Source of the DNA: an uncultured bacterium
GTDB taxonomy: Bacteria > Actinomycetota > Coriobacteriia > Coriobacteriales > Coriobacteriaceae
Length of the DNA stretch: 8,147 bases
Assembly: GCA_905215115.1 (NCBI GenBank)
Contig: CAJMOP010000089.1
Span: forward strand, 1 to 8,147
Reading direction: 5' to 3'
In this document: positions 1 to 6,767 of the stretch, one piece after another
Layout: each line of letters opens with the position of its first letter
Numbering within the stretch: position 1 is the first letter of the stretch
Program-made: the position numbers and the translations under genes
The notes under the pieces: model-generated
Database searches by the model: none
What the model was told of the DNA's origin: nothing
The model's input: only the letters and a program-made list of their open reading frames with translations

Positions 1-90
1 GATTCGGTCGCACGGAGAGCATTTCCCAGTTGACAAAACTATAGGAACACCCCCCTGGCTTAGGAGGCTTTAGCTTGTGTAGCTTGCAAA

Positions 91-900
91 CTAGCGGGCC
101 TGTTTAACCTTTGCTGCTGCCTCGACAAACGACTTCCACAGGTTAAAGTCGCTCTCGAGCGTCTGCCAGGTGTACTCGGGATGCCATTGCACGCCCAGGC
201 AGAACGGCTGACTTTCGACCTCGATGCACTCGGGCACGCCATCGGTCGCCTTGGCGACCAGGCGTGTGCTCTTGCCCAGACGGTCGACGCAGCAGTGGTG
301 TGCGGAGTTGGTTTGGATCAGCCTGTGTCCGCCAACCGCGCGGTCGAGCAGTGAGCCCGGCACGACCTCGACGGGATGCACGGGGTCGTTGAGCACGTGG
401 GTATGGCGCCACTGCGTGCGGCCCTCGCGAGCGCCCAGGCTCGGCACGTCCATGCACAGGGTGCCGCCAGTGGCGACATTGAGCAACTGTGTGCCGCGGC
501 AGGTGGTAAAGAGCGGCTTTTTGGCGCGAAGCACCTCGTTAACCAGCTTAAACTCAAAGCGATCGCGGATCTCGCAGCACAGCGTGGGGTCGTAAGGGCG
601 CTCGTCGCCCCAGCGCTTGGGGTTGACGTCCGGGCCGCCGGGAATGGCGATACCGTCAGCGATTTCCACGTAATGACGGATCACCTCGATGTCGTCGGTG
701 ATGGACATCTGCAACGGCAGACCGCCGGCGGCAAGAATAGCGTCGACAAAGACGCTTGCAATCTCCTCGTTGGGGGAGAGCGTCTCGCTCAAAAAGGGCT
801 TCGCTTCTTCCCAGCGCGGTGCTACCAGGATAAGCGGGCGATCGGCGGGGTCGACGTCGACGTGCGGGGTAAAGGACGATGAAGTGCGGGTTCCAATCAT
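91..900 (-). CDS. Gamma-glutamyl hydrolase / class I glutamine amidotransferase-like protein (peptidase C26, PuuD-like)
   Basis: A 269-aa cytoplasmic protein with the class I glutamine amidotransferase fold. Family members hydrolyse gamma-glutamyl bonds, for example gamma-glutamyl-GABA in putrescine breakdown. Visible motifs are the oxyanion-side GGPDVNP near residues 88-94, the nucleophile Cys134 in FTTCRGTQLLN, an NSAHH segment at 198-202, and catalytic His240 and Glu242 in GVQWHPEY. All three catalytic residues are therefore present and the length is normal for the family. The ATG at 900 is chosen because the fold starts about 20 residues later (RPLILVAP) and no other good in-frame start lies near; an in-frame ATG at 1125 would lie deep inside the upstream ATPase gene. 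No convincing Shine-Dalgarno precedes 900, so the start is the weakest part. The gene lies 88 nt after the glutamate-type ABC ATPase on the same strand, separated by a hairpin, which suggests a last operon gene that processes the imported compound. The exact substrate cannot be read from the sequence. Confidence 0.88.
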   Translation of the reverse strand: MIGTRTSSSFTPHVDVDPADRPLILVAPRWEEAKPFLSETLSPNEEIASVFVDAILAAGGLPLQMSITDDIEVIRHYVEIADGIAIPGGPDVNPKRWGDERPYDPTLCCEIRDRFEFKLVNEVLRAKKPLFTTCRGTQLLNVATGGTLCMDVPSLGAREGRTQWRHTHVLNDPVHPVEVVPGSLLDRAVGGHRLIQTNSAHHCCVDRLGKSTRLVAKATDGVPECIEVESQPFCLGVQWHPEYTWQTLESDFNLWKSFVEAAAKVKQAR

Positions 901-942
901 GGGCGTGGCTTTCGAATCCGGGTGGACATGGCGCAGGGGCGG

Positions 943-977
943 CGCGGGGCAAACGCTGTTGATGAATTTGCCCCGCG
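943..977 (-). other. Intercistronic hairpin between the ATPase and the C26 hydrolase
   Basis: A perfect 11-bp inverted repeat, CGCGGGGCAAA at 943-953 and its complement at 967-977, with a 13-nt loop. Read on the minus strand it starts 11 nt after the ATPase stop codon. It is followed by GC-rich sequence, not a T-run, so it does not look like a classical intrinsic terminator. It more likely stabilises or processes the mRNA, or gives partial termination, setting the level of the hydrolase relative to the transporter. Confidence 0.6.
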
Positions 978-988
978 TGGCAATTGGG

Positions 989-1753
<765 letters not shown>

Positions 1754-1790
1754 GGTGCTCGGCTCCTTATGACTCGAAATGGTAAAAGCG

Positions 1791-2624
1791 TTAGCGGATG
1801 ATCGTCGCGCCGGTCTTGTGCGAAACGTAGACAGCGGCCTTGTTGATCGCGACGTTGATGAGGATGTAGATGACCGCGATAACCAGGTAGACCGACACGA
1901 GGGCGTCGTAGTTGGTAATGAGCACGCGGGCATTTTGCATGAGGTCGGGGTAGCTCACCACATAGGCGACGGTGGTGTCTTTGACTACGACCACGAGCTG
2001 CGAAATCAACGACGGAATGATAAACCGAATCGCCTGGGGCAATACGATTTTAAAGGTGATTTTGGCCTTGGAGAGACCGAGCGCCTGGGCTGCCTCGACC
2101 TGACCACGCGGCACGGCGTTGACGCCGGCGCGGAAGATCTCGGCAAGTACGCCGGCTGCAGCGAGCGCGACGGGAAGCGTGAGCATCCAAAACGACGGCA
2201 GTGAAATCTTGTACTGAGGCAGCACCAAAAAGAAGAAGTAGATGAACAGCAGGCTCGGCACGCCACGGAAGAAATCGGTGAGCACGCGGCAGACCAGCTG
2301 CAGCGGCTTGATGTCGCTGGTACGGCCGAGCATGAGGGCTAAGCCCAGTACCAGCGCGATGGCGCCGGCGGTGAGCGCGACCTTAACCGTGCCCTCAAAA
2401 CCGGCAAGCAGGAACTTCCAGGTGGTGAGGTGCGTAAAGAAGTACCAGTAATGGACCGAAAGCTGGCCGGTCACATAAAAGCGCTGCAGTACCAGAGCGA
2501 TGAGCGCGGCCACGGCAACAAGTGAGATGGCGGTGCCGACGCGAATCTTGGCGCGCATCTTGGGGCCGGGAGCCTCGTAGAGCGCATCGCGCATGGTGAG
2601 CGCGGAGGTGGAGTGCTTGCTCAT
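1791..2624 (-). CDS. gluD: Glutamate-type amino acid ABC transporter permease (GluD-like)
   Basis: A 277-aa inner-membrane permease of the HisM/GlnP type. A hydrophilic N-terminus with YEAPGPK at 16-22 resembles the YDAPGPK segment I recall from corynebacterial GluD. Hydrophobic segments follow near 31-49, 80-100, 120-137, 148-166, 203-225 and 243-263. The cytoplasmic EAA loop that docks on the ATPase is clear: GQVEAAQALGLSKAKITFKI at 174-193, then VLPQA at 194-198. The ATG at 2624 overlaps the stop of the preceding permease by 4 nt (ATGA), implying translational coupling; AGGTGAGGA just upstream can serve as ribosome binding site. It probably pairs with the 219-aa permease as a heterodimer. 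Length is typical for GluD. Substrate is inferred from family resemblance and operon context, not proven. Confidence 0.92.
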   Translation of the reverse strand: MSKHSTSALTMRDALYEAPGPKMRAKIRVGTAISLVAVAALIALVLQRFYVTGQLSVHYWYFFTHLTTWKFLLAGFEGTVKVALTAGAIALVLGLALMLGRTSDIKPLQLVCRVLTDFFRGVPSLLFIYFFFLVLPQYKISLPSFWMLTLPVALAAAGVLAEIFRAGVNAVPRGQVEAAQALGLSKAKITFKIVLPQAIRFIIPSLISQLVVVVKDTTVAYVVSYPDLMQNARVLITNYDALVSVYLVIAVIYILINVAINKAAVYVSHKTGATIIR

Positions 2625-3280
2625 CGGAGGATCCTCACCTTCTTATCGATATAGTTGCCAATGTGGCTCACCACAAAGGCCGTGCCCAGGTAGCCGAGCG
2701 CCGAGATAAAGAACGCGGCGACGCCGCCGAGCGAGCGCGTGTTGATGTAGCTCACCACGCCGGTGAGCTCCTGCGGTTTAAGCGGCACCTGACTGCCGAG
2801 CGCGGTGGTGAGCATGACGGCGATAAAGAGGTTGGTCATGGGCAGCACGCTCGAGCGCAGCGCCTGCGGAATCACGATCTTGGCGAGGATACGGCTGAAG
2901 CTCATGCCCAGCGAGCGGGCGGCTTCCACCTGGCCGACACCGACGGTGTTGATGCCGCTCATAAAGTTCTCGGAGCCAAAGGCAGAACCCAAGAGCACTG
3001 TGGCGACGATGACGCAGGTGCGGTAGGGCAGGACGACCTTGAGCGGCGGCAGCGCGTAGACGACGATAATGAGCAGCGCGATGCCGGGGATGTTACGGAA
3101 GACCTGGACATACAGGTCGCCAAAGACGCGCAGCGGCTTGAGCGGCGACACGCGCATCACGGTGACGGCGACGGCCAGCACCATGGCGATGGCAAACGAC
3201 TCAAGCGTCATGCCCCAGGTTGCTAGCAGCGCGTCGATATAGTTCTGGCCATAGAGCGACCAGAGCTCGGAGAGACTCAT
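2621..3280 (-). CDS. gluC: Glutamate-type amino acid ABC transporter permease (GluC-like)
   Basis: A 219-aa inner-membrane permease of the polar amino acid family. Predicted membrane segments lie near 22-42, 65-79, 86-104, 145-163 and 186-206. The conserved EAA loop reads GQVEAARSLGMSFSRILAKI at 116-135 followed by VIPQA at 136-140. The region MSGINTVGVGQVEAARSLG closely follows the pattern I recall for actinobacterial GluC, as does the early MRVSPLKPLR segment at 42-51. The ATG at 3280 has a strong Shine-Dalgarno, GGGAGGT, with about 5 nt spacing. It follows the binding-protein gene after a 138-nt gap that holds a hairpin, and its stop overlaps the start of the second permease. It should form the membrane channel together with that protein. 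Confidence 0.92.
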   Translation of the reverse strand: MSLSELWSLYGQNYIDALLATWGMTLESFAIAMVLAVAVTVMRVSPLKPLRVFGDLYVQVFRNIPGIALLIIVVYALPPLKVVLPYRTCVIVATVLLGSAFGSENFMSGINTVGVGQVEAARSLGMSFSRILAKIVIPQALRSSVLPMTNLFIAVMLTTALGSQVPLKPQELTGVVSYINTRSLGGVAAFFISALGYLGTAFVVSHIGNYIDKKVRILR

Positions 3281-3304
3281 GCGGACCTCCCGCCGGTAAG
3301 GAAA

Positions 3305-3330
3305 GGGGCTCCCGTGTGTACGGAAGCCCC
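3305..3330 (-). terminator. Hairpin between binding-protein and permease genes (partial terminator or mRNA stabiliser)
   Basis: Arms GGGGCTCCCG at 3305-3314 and CGGAAGCCCC at 3321-3330 pair over 10 positions with one mismatch and a 6-nt loop. On the minus strand the stem is followed by TTTCCTT, a weak T-run, then by the permease ribosome binding site. Such a structure after a binding-protein gene commonly protects the upstream message and lets only part of transcription continue, giving more binding protein than permease. It could instead act purely in RNA stability. Confidence 0.55.
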
Positions 3331-3418
3331 GACAACTCAGTGAGGAAACAGTTTAGCGCAATAAAGCGCATCGTGCGTTTCCGTATGGTTTCGTAGCGGC
3401 CGTTACTAGGCTCGCTGC

Positions 3419-4414
3419 CTAGGCGCCGATCTCGGGCAGCTCGGGAACATTGGTGTCGCCCGTACGGTCACCGATGCAGATCTGCCACAGCTCGGTCCAG
3501 GTGCCGTCGTCCTCGATCTTCTTAAGGAAGTCGTTGACAAAGGCGACGCCGTCGGAATCGAGCGGCAGGCCGATACCGTAGGGCTCTTTGCTGCCGAAGG
3601 GCTTGCCGGCAATCTTGTACTTGCCGGGCTCGCGGACCAGGGCGCTCTGCTGCATGTTGTTGTCGATGACGTAGGCATCGACGCGGCCCTGCTGGAGTGC
3701 CTGACGTGCCTCCTCGTCGGTTTTGAACTCCTGCTGGCTGGCCTTGGGGGCGAACTCCTCCAGGATGGCTGGGCCGTTGGAGCCGGACTGGACGGCGACG
3801 TTCTTGTCGGCCAGGTCGTCGACGCTCTTGATGTCGTCGTTGTCGGCGAGCACCAGGATAGCCTGCTGGGTGTAGTAGTAGGGACCGGCAAAGGAGACGA
3901 GCTTCTTGCGCTCGTCAGTGATGGTGTAGGTGGCAAAGACAGCGTCGACCTGGCCGTTCTGCAGGACGGACTCACGCGTGTCAGAGGTCACCTGGGTGAT
4001 CTCGACCTTGTTCTCGCCCAGAATGTAGTTGGACAGGAGCTGTGCGATACCGGCGTCGAAGCCGCGGGTCTGACCGTCCTTCTCGTTGAGGAGGGAGAAG
4101 AGCGTGGAGGTCTGGACGCCACCGATCGTAAAGACGCCGGCATCCTTGACGGCCGTAGCCCAGGTGCTGGCGGCGATGGCATCGTCATCGGCCTTGGGAC
4201 CGTTGTTAACGAGCTTGTCGAATGCCTTGGCGTCGAGCGTGGTGGAAGCCTCGGTACCCTCGGAGCTCTTGGAGGAACCGGCGGCGGAACCCTTGTCGGC
4301 CTCGGCGCTGGTGTCGGAGCAGCCGGCAAGACCAAGGCCGGCGACGGTTGCGAAGGTGGCGGCGACGAAGCCGCGGCGGTCGAGAACGACCTGCTGGGAG
4401 AGGTTCTTGCTCAT
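3419..4414 (-). CDS. gluB: Glutamate-type ABC transporter substrate-binding lipoprotein with Tat-like signal (GluB-like)
   Basis: A 331-aa extracytoplasmic solute-binding protein of family 3 that captures an amino acid and delivers it to the GluC/GluD channel. The N-terminus has paired arginines in LDRRGFVAA (Arg13-Arg14), a hydrophobic stretch and the lipobox LAGC with Cys32. It therefore looks like a lipoprotein, probably exported by the Tat route. A Ser/Ala/Glu-rich linker runs from 33 to about 59. The binding domain starts near 94 (FTIGGVQ) and includes GFDAGIAQLL at 118-127, TSDTRESVLQNGQVDAVFATY at 143-163 with ligand-type Arg147 and Asp157, the SGSNGPA hinge-side segment at 210-216, and GRVDAYVIDN at 243-252. 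ATG at 4414 has GAAAGGTG about 8 nt upstream. A strong promoter lies just before it, making this the first gene of the operon. Substrate glutamate is inferred from resemblance to GluB; aspartate or glutamine are alternatives. Confidence 0.9.
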   Translation of the reverse strand: MSKNLSQQVVLDRRGFVAATFATVAGLGLAGCSDTSAEADKGSAAGSSKSSEGTEASTTLDAKAFDKLVNNGPKADDDAIAASTWATAVKDAGVFTIGGVQTSTLFSLLNEKDGQTRGFDAGIAQLLSNYILGENKVEITQVTSDTRESVLQNGQVDAVFATYTITDERKKLVSFAGPYYYTQQAILVLADNDDIKSVDDLADKNVAVQSGSNGPAILEEFAPKASQQEFKTDEEARQALQQGRVDAYVIDNNMQQSALVREPGKYKIAGKPFGSKEPYGIGLPLDSDGVAFVNDFLKKIEDDGTWTELWQICIGDRTGDTNVPELPEIGA

Positions 4415-4457
4415 AGGAGAACACCTTTCTCAATAAAATCCCTAGCGGTTGAGTAGA

Positions 4458-4487
4458 GTTATACCCCATCCCGCTCAAATGGGTCAA
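4458..4487 (-). promoter_or_regulatory. Sigma70-type promoter of the transporter operon
   Basis: On the minus strand a -35 box TTGACC (4482-4487) and a -10 box TATAAC (4458-4463) are separated by 18 bp. Transcription would begin near 4451, leaving a leader of only about 37 nt before the binding-protein ATG, too short for a riboswitch. Within the spacer CCCAT and ATGGG form a short inverted repeat across the core promoter, a possible but unproven repressor site. Confidence 0.72.
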
Positions 4488-4492
4488 CACGA

Positions 4493-4527
4493 AATAACTC
4501 AGAAACATACTTACCTTATGGGTTATT
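4493..4527. promoter_or_regulatory. Imperfect inverted repeat just upstream of the transporter promoter (possible operator)
   Basis: AATAACTC at 4493-4500 and GGGTTATT at 4520-4527 match as an inverted repeat at 7 of 8 positions, with a 19-nt AT-richer spacer. It begins 6 bp upstream of the -35 box. Position and symmetry fit an activator or nitrogen-type regulator site, but I recognise no named binding motif. Confidence 0.3.
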
Positions 4528-4530
4528 GTA

Positions 4531-4563
4531 CCTACCAAAAAGGGACAGGTCTATTTTGGTAGG
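4531..4563. repeat. Perfect 10-bp palindromic hairpin with GGGACAGG loop (REP-like candidate)
   Basis: CCTACCAAAA at 4531-4540 and its exact complement TTTTGGTAGG at 4554-4563 enclose the 13-nt loop AGGGACAGGTCTA. On the plus strand TTTTATC follows, so it could also act as a weak plus-strand terminator. The arrangement resembles extragenic palindromes carrying the GGGACAGG/CCTGTCCC core that I recall as dispersed in some bacterial genomes and mobilised by Y1 (REP-associated) transposases. Only one copy is in this window, so the repeat nature is inferred. It sits in the middle of a gene-poor 343-bp stretch between two transcription units. Confidence 0.5.
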
Positions 4564-4638
4564 TTTTATCTGGGAAAACGTCGGTTATTGCTGCTGAGAC
4601 GGCGTTTCGCGGACGGCGTGGTCGCTCGCGGCGGTCGC

Positions 4639-4667
4639 TATAATGGCGGCAACGCGACACATATAAT
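4639..4667 (+). promoter_or_regulatory. Tandem TATAAT boxes ahead of a micro-ORF
   Basis: Two perfect TATAAT hexamers occur on the plus strand at 4639-4644 and 4662-4667, 23 bp apart, in otherwise GC-rich DNA. No good -35 box is found at the right distance from either; the best hexamer for the first is GCGTGG. They may be -10 elements for a short plus-strand transcript ending at 4756. Confidence 0.33.
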
Positions 4668-4684
4668 AAGTAAGGAGATCGCGT

Positions 4685-4720
4685 ATGAACGGTTATTCGT
4701 TTTTCGCGCCGCGAAAATAA
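4685..4720 (+). CDS. Orphan 11-codon micro-ORF with ideal ribosome binding site (leader-peptide-like)
   Basis: ATG at 4685 is preceded by AAGGAG at 4672-4677 with a 7-nt spacer, as good a start signal as any real gene here. The predicted peptide is MNGYSFFAPRK, with three aromatic residues in the first seven, followed by TAA at 4718-4720. The second half of the ORF is a perfect inverted repeat, TTTTCGCG at 4701-4708 and CGCGAAAA at 4710-4717, and the stop codon abuts a strong terminator at 4720-4756. This architecture is that of an attenuator leader, yet the DNA beyond the terminator is antisense to the DXS-like gene, so there is no gene to attenuate. It may be a small peptide gene, a small RNA or a relic left by rearrangement. 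I do not recognise the peptide. Confidence 0.35.
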   Translation: MNGYSFFAPRK

Positions 4721-4756
4721 AAACCTCCGCAGGGGTGCTTCCCTTGCGGAGGTTTT
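4720..4756 (-). terminator. Strong bidirectional intrinsic terminator after the DXS-like gene
   Basis: AAAACCTCCGCA at 4720-4731 pairs with TGCGGAGGTTTT at 4745-4756. The stem continues through one G-T wobble and three G-C pairs to a 5-nt loop TGCTT, about 16 pairs in all. Read on the minus strand it ends in TTTTTATTTT and begins 1 nt after the DXS-like stop codon, so it is that gene's terminator. Read on the plus strand it ends in TTTTCTT and would end the micro-ORF transcript. Confidence 0.88.
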
Positions 4757-4757
4757 C

Positions 4758-6539
4758 TTACTCGTTGAGTAGCCTTACGGCTTCAGCGGCCATGTTCTCG
4801 ACCGTCATGCCGTTCTGCGCGAGCAGTTCGTTGGGGTCGTAGCGGTCGGGGAAGCCCTTGGCGATGCCAAAGGTGCGCGTGCGCACGGGCGTGCAGGCCA
4901 AGTAGCACGCGACGCGCTCGCCCCAGCCGCCGTCCAAGATACCGTCCTCGAGGGTGACGACAACGCGATGCTCGGCGGCAAGGCTGTCGAGGAACTCGCG
5001 GTCGAGCTTGGTTGCAAAGCGCGGGTTGACGAGCGTGGCCTCGATGCCGTACTCGGCAGTCAGACGGTTTGCCACGCGCTCGCCCAGCTCAAAGAAATCG
5101 CCAAGCGCGAGCACGGCCACGTCGCGTCCCTGGCGTACCACGTTGTAGCGAACGACGCTATAGTCGGTGTCTTCGGCGGGTGCAAGATCGGGGCGGCTTA
5201 CCAAGCCAATGCCCGGCACGCGAATCGCCACGGGATGCTCGCGGTGGTCGAGCGACCAGCTCAGCATGGACAGGTATTCCTCCATGCAGGCCGGCGCTAG
5301 GTAGCGCATATTGGGGAGAGCGCCCAGCATGGAAATATCAAAGAACGAGAGGTGCGTCTCGGACGTGGTGCCAAAGATCGACGCGCCAAATACCAAGATG
5401 GTTGCGGGGGCGTCGTTGAGGCACAGGTCGTGCCACAGTTCGTCGTAGGCGCGCTGCAAAAACGTGCCGTACACACCAAAGACTGGCTTGGCGCCCGAGC
5501 GCGCAAGCGCGGTGGCAAAGGTCACGGCGTGTTCCTCGGCAATGCCCACGTCGACAAACTGCTTGCCTGCCGCGGCGCGAAGCTCGGGTGTAAAGCCCAT
5601 GATGTAGGGCGTGGCGGCCGTGATGCCCACGACCTGCGGATCGTGCTCGATGGCGGCGCTGAGCGCCTCGCCCGTAATGTCGGCATAGGTGCGCGGCGCA
5701 GGCTCGCTCGGATGGCCCGGGCAGAGCTTGCGTCCAGTTGCCATGTCAAACGGACCCACATGATGCCAGCGCTCGGGGTCGCTCTGGGCTGGCTCAAAGC
5801 CCTTGCCCTTTGCGGTGGAGACGTGCAGCACGATGGGATGATCGATATCGCGCAGCTCCTGCAGCGTGTCGACCAGGGCCAACACATCGTTGCCGGTGTC
5901 CAGATAGCGGTAGTCGAGCCCCATCGCGCGGAAAACGTTGCGCTCACAGGTGCCGTTGCTGGCGCGCAGCTCGGCCAGATTGCGATACAGGCCACCGTGG
6001 TTTTCGGCGATGGACTGGTCGTTATCGTTGACGATGATGATCAAGTTGCTGTCGAGTTCGGCGGCATTGTCGAGGCCCTCAAACGCCAAGCCGCCCGAAA
6101 GCGAGCCGTCGCCAATGATGGTAATGACGTTGTAGCTGTCACCCGCCAGATCGCGGGCGTGTGCCAAGCCGCAGCCCAGGCTCACCGATGTGGAGGTGTG
6201 GCCCATGGCGAACAGGTCGTGTTCGGACTCGTCGGGATTGGCAAAGCCAGAGGCCTCGCCGTAGCGTGCCGGGTCGATATAAGTGTACGCGCGCCCAGTC
6301 AGCGCCTTGTGGGCATAGGTCTGGTGCGACACGTCAAAGACAATTTTGTCGGTGGGGGAGTTAAACACGCGATGGAGCGCAACCGTAAGCTCAACGACGC
6401 CCAGGTTGGGGGCAACGTGCCCGCCGACGGCGGCGGAGCTTTCGAGGATGGCGTGGCGGATCTCGCCGCAGAGCAGCGGAAGCTCGGCGCAATCGAGAGC
6501 CTTGACGTCCTCGGGCGTTGTCGTTTGCGTAAGCAGCAT
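4758..6539 (-). CDS. Divergent short-form 1-deoxy-D-xylulose-5-phosphate synthase-like enzyme
   Basis: A 593-aa thiamine-diphosphate enzyme. Canonical DXS condenses pyruvate and glyceraldehyde 3-phosphate to make the first intermediate of MEP isoprenoid synthesis, also used for thiamine and pyridoxal. Family features seen are GGHVAPNLGVVELTVALH from 39 (His41 equals E. coli His49), GHTSTSVS at 113-120, the diphosphate-binding GDGSLSGG at 143-150 with NDN at 171-173, the catalytic Glu335 in GIAEEHAVT, Tyr357 and FLQRAYDE, and a C-terminal transketolase domain. The usual DRAG...DGxTH motif is altered: by alignment, E. coli Arg420 is Gly385 and Asp427 is Thr392, while His431 is kept as His396 and Arg478 as Arg440. 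At 593 aa it is shorter than the usual 620-640. SIAENHGGLY at 176-185 and TAATP at 307-311 mark the short DXS-like clade I recall from Firmicutes, whose substrate is less certain. ATG at 6539 has GGAG about 13 nt upstream. It is monocistronic by context, so no dxs symbol is given. Confidence 0.85.
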   Translation of the reverse strand: MLLTQTTTPEDVKALDCAELPLLCGEIRHAILESSAAVGGHVAPNLGVVELTVALHRVFNSPTDKIVFDVSHQTYAHKALTGRAYTYIDPARYGEASGFANPDESEHDLFAMGHTSTSVSLGCGLAHARDLAGDSYNVITIIGDGSLSGGLAFEGLDNAAELDSNLIIIVNDNDQSIAENHGGLYRNLAELRASNGTCERNVFRAMGLDYRYLDTGNDVLALVDTLQELRDIDHPIVLHVSTAKGKGFEPAQSDPERWHHVGPFDMATGRKLCPGHPSEPAPRTYADITGEALSAAIEHDPQVVGITAATPYIMGFTPELRAAAGKQFVDVGIAEEHAVTFATALARSGAKPVFGVYGTFLQRAYDELWHDLCLNDAPATILVFGASIFGTTSETHLSFFDISMLGALPNMRYLAPACMEEYLSMLSWSLDHREHPVAIRVPGIGLVSRPDLAPAEDTDYSVVRYNVVRQGRDVAVLALGDFFELGERVANRLTAEYGIEATLVNPRFATKLDREFLDSLAAEHRVVVTLEDGILDGGWGERVACYLACTPVRTRTFGIAKGFPDRYDPNELLAQNGMTVENMAAEAVRLLNE

Positions 6540-6568
6540 CGTTGTGGGTTACTCCATGCGAATCGTGC

Positions 6569-6589
6569 GCCGGCACTCCCTCGGCCGGC
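6569..6589. promoter_or_regulatory. GC-rich hairpin in the leader of the DXS-like gene
   Basis: Two copies of the self-complementary GCCGGC at 6569-6574 and 6584-6589 can pair as a 6-bp stem with a 9-nt loop, about 30 nt upstream of the DXS-like ATG. It lies in the expected 5' untranslated region on the minus strand. It could influence translation or be a protein site; no known motif is recognised. Confidence 0.3.
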
Positions 6590-6666
6590 ACAATTGCACA
6601 AGACAGTCTCGCACATTTTGGCGTTTGATATGTGACGGCGGCGCGGTAATTCGCCAACTGGTGGGG

Positions 6667-6678
6667 CAAAACGTTTTG
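6667..6678. promoter_or_regulatory. 12-bp perfect palindrome CAAAACGTTTTG in a divergent promoter region
   Basis: A perfect dyad located between the minus-strand DXS-like gene and the plus-strand HD gene, in the only AT-rich patch of the 228-bp gap. Weak promoter-like pairs flank it: TTGATA (6625-6630) with TAATTC (6647-6652), 16-bp spacing, on the plus strand, and TTGGCG near 6652-6657 on the minus strand. A dimeric repressor acting on both directions is possible. No regulator gene lies next to it in the window. Confidence 0.33.
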
Positions 6679-6767
6679 TCCGATGCCATACTGGTAAATT
6701 CGATGATGATTTTATTCATTGCGTGCAGGCTGCGGCTTGCCGCCGAGCGCCGCCGGAAGGAGGCCGC

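Noticed and set aside
30..58. TTGACA at 30-35 on the plus strand as a promoter
   Set aside because: No -10-like hexamer follows at a suitable distance, and the plus strand beyond is antisense to the hydrolase gene.
57..85. Four GCTT units spaced 9, 6 and 9 bp apart near the window start
   Set aside because: They are too short and irregular to call a repeat or operator. The first 90 bases hold no supported feature.
1754..1933. Upstream extension of the ATPase frame to an ATG at 1933
   Set aside because: The extra 60 residues overlap the permease gene and are low complexity. The ATG at 1753 has a proper ribosome binding site.
3393..3406. Near-palindrome GTAGCGGCCGTTAC after the binding-protein gene
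   Set aside because: It is a short stem with a G-T pair and no usable loop or T-run. The nearby hairpin at 3305-3330 is a better candidate for any regulatory role.
4588..4842. Plus-strand 84-codon frame across the micro-ORF and terminator
   Set aside because: It crosses a strong terminator and runs into antisense sequence of the DXS-like gene. It has no ribosome binding site or recognisable domain.
5352..6635. Long plus-strand open frame (427 codons) opposite the DXS-like gene
   Set aside because: It is an antisense shadow in GC-rich coding DNA. The peptide shows no recognisable domain, while the minus strand encodes a clear thiamine-diphosphate enzyme.
6723..6767. GTG start at 6723 for the HD gene
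   Set aside because: No Shine-Dalgarno precedes it, and AAGGAGG lies directly before the ATG at 6768.
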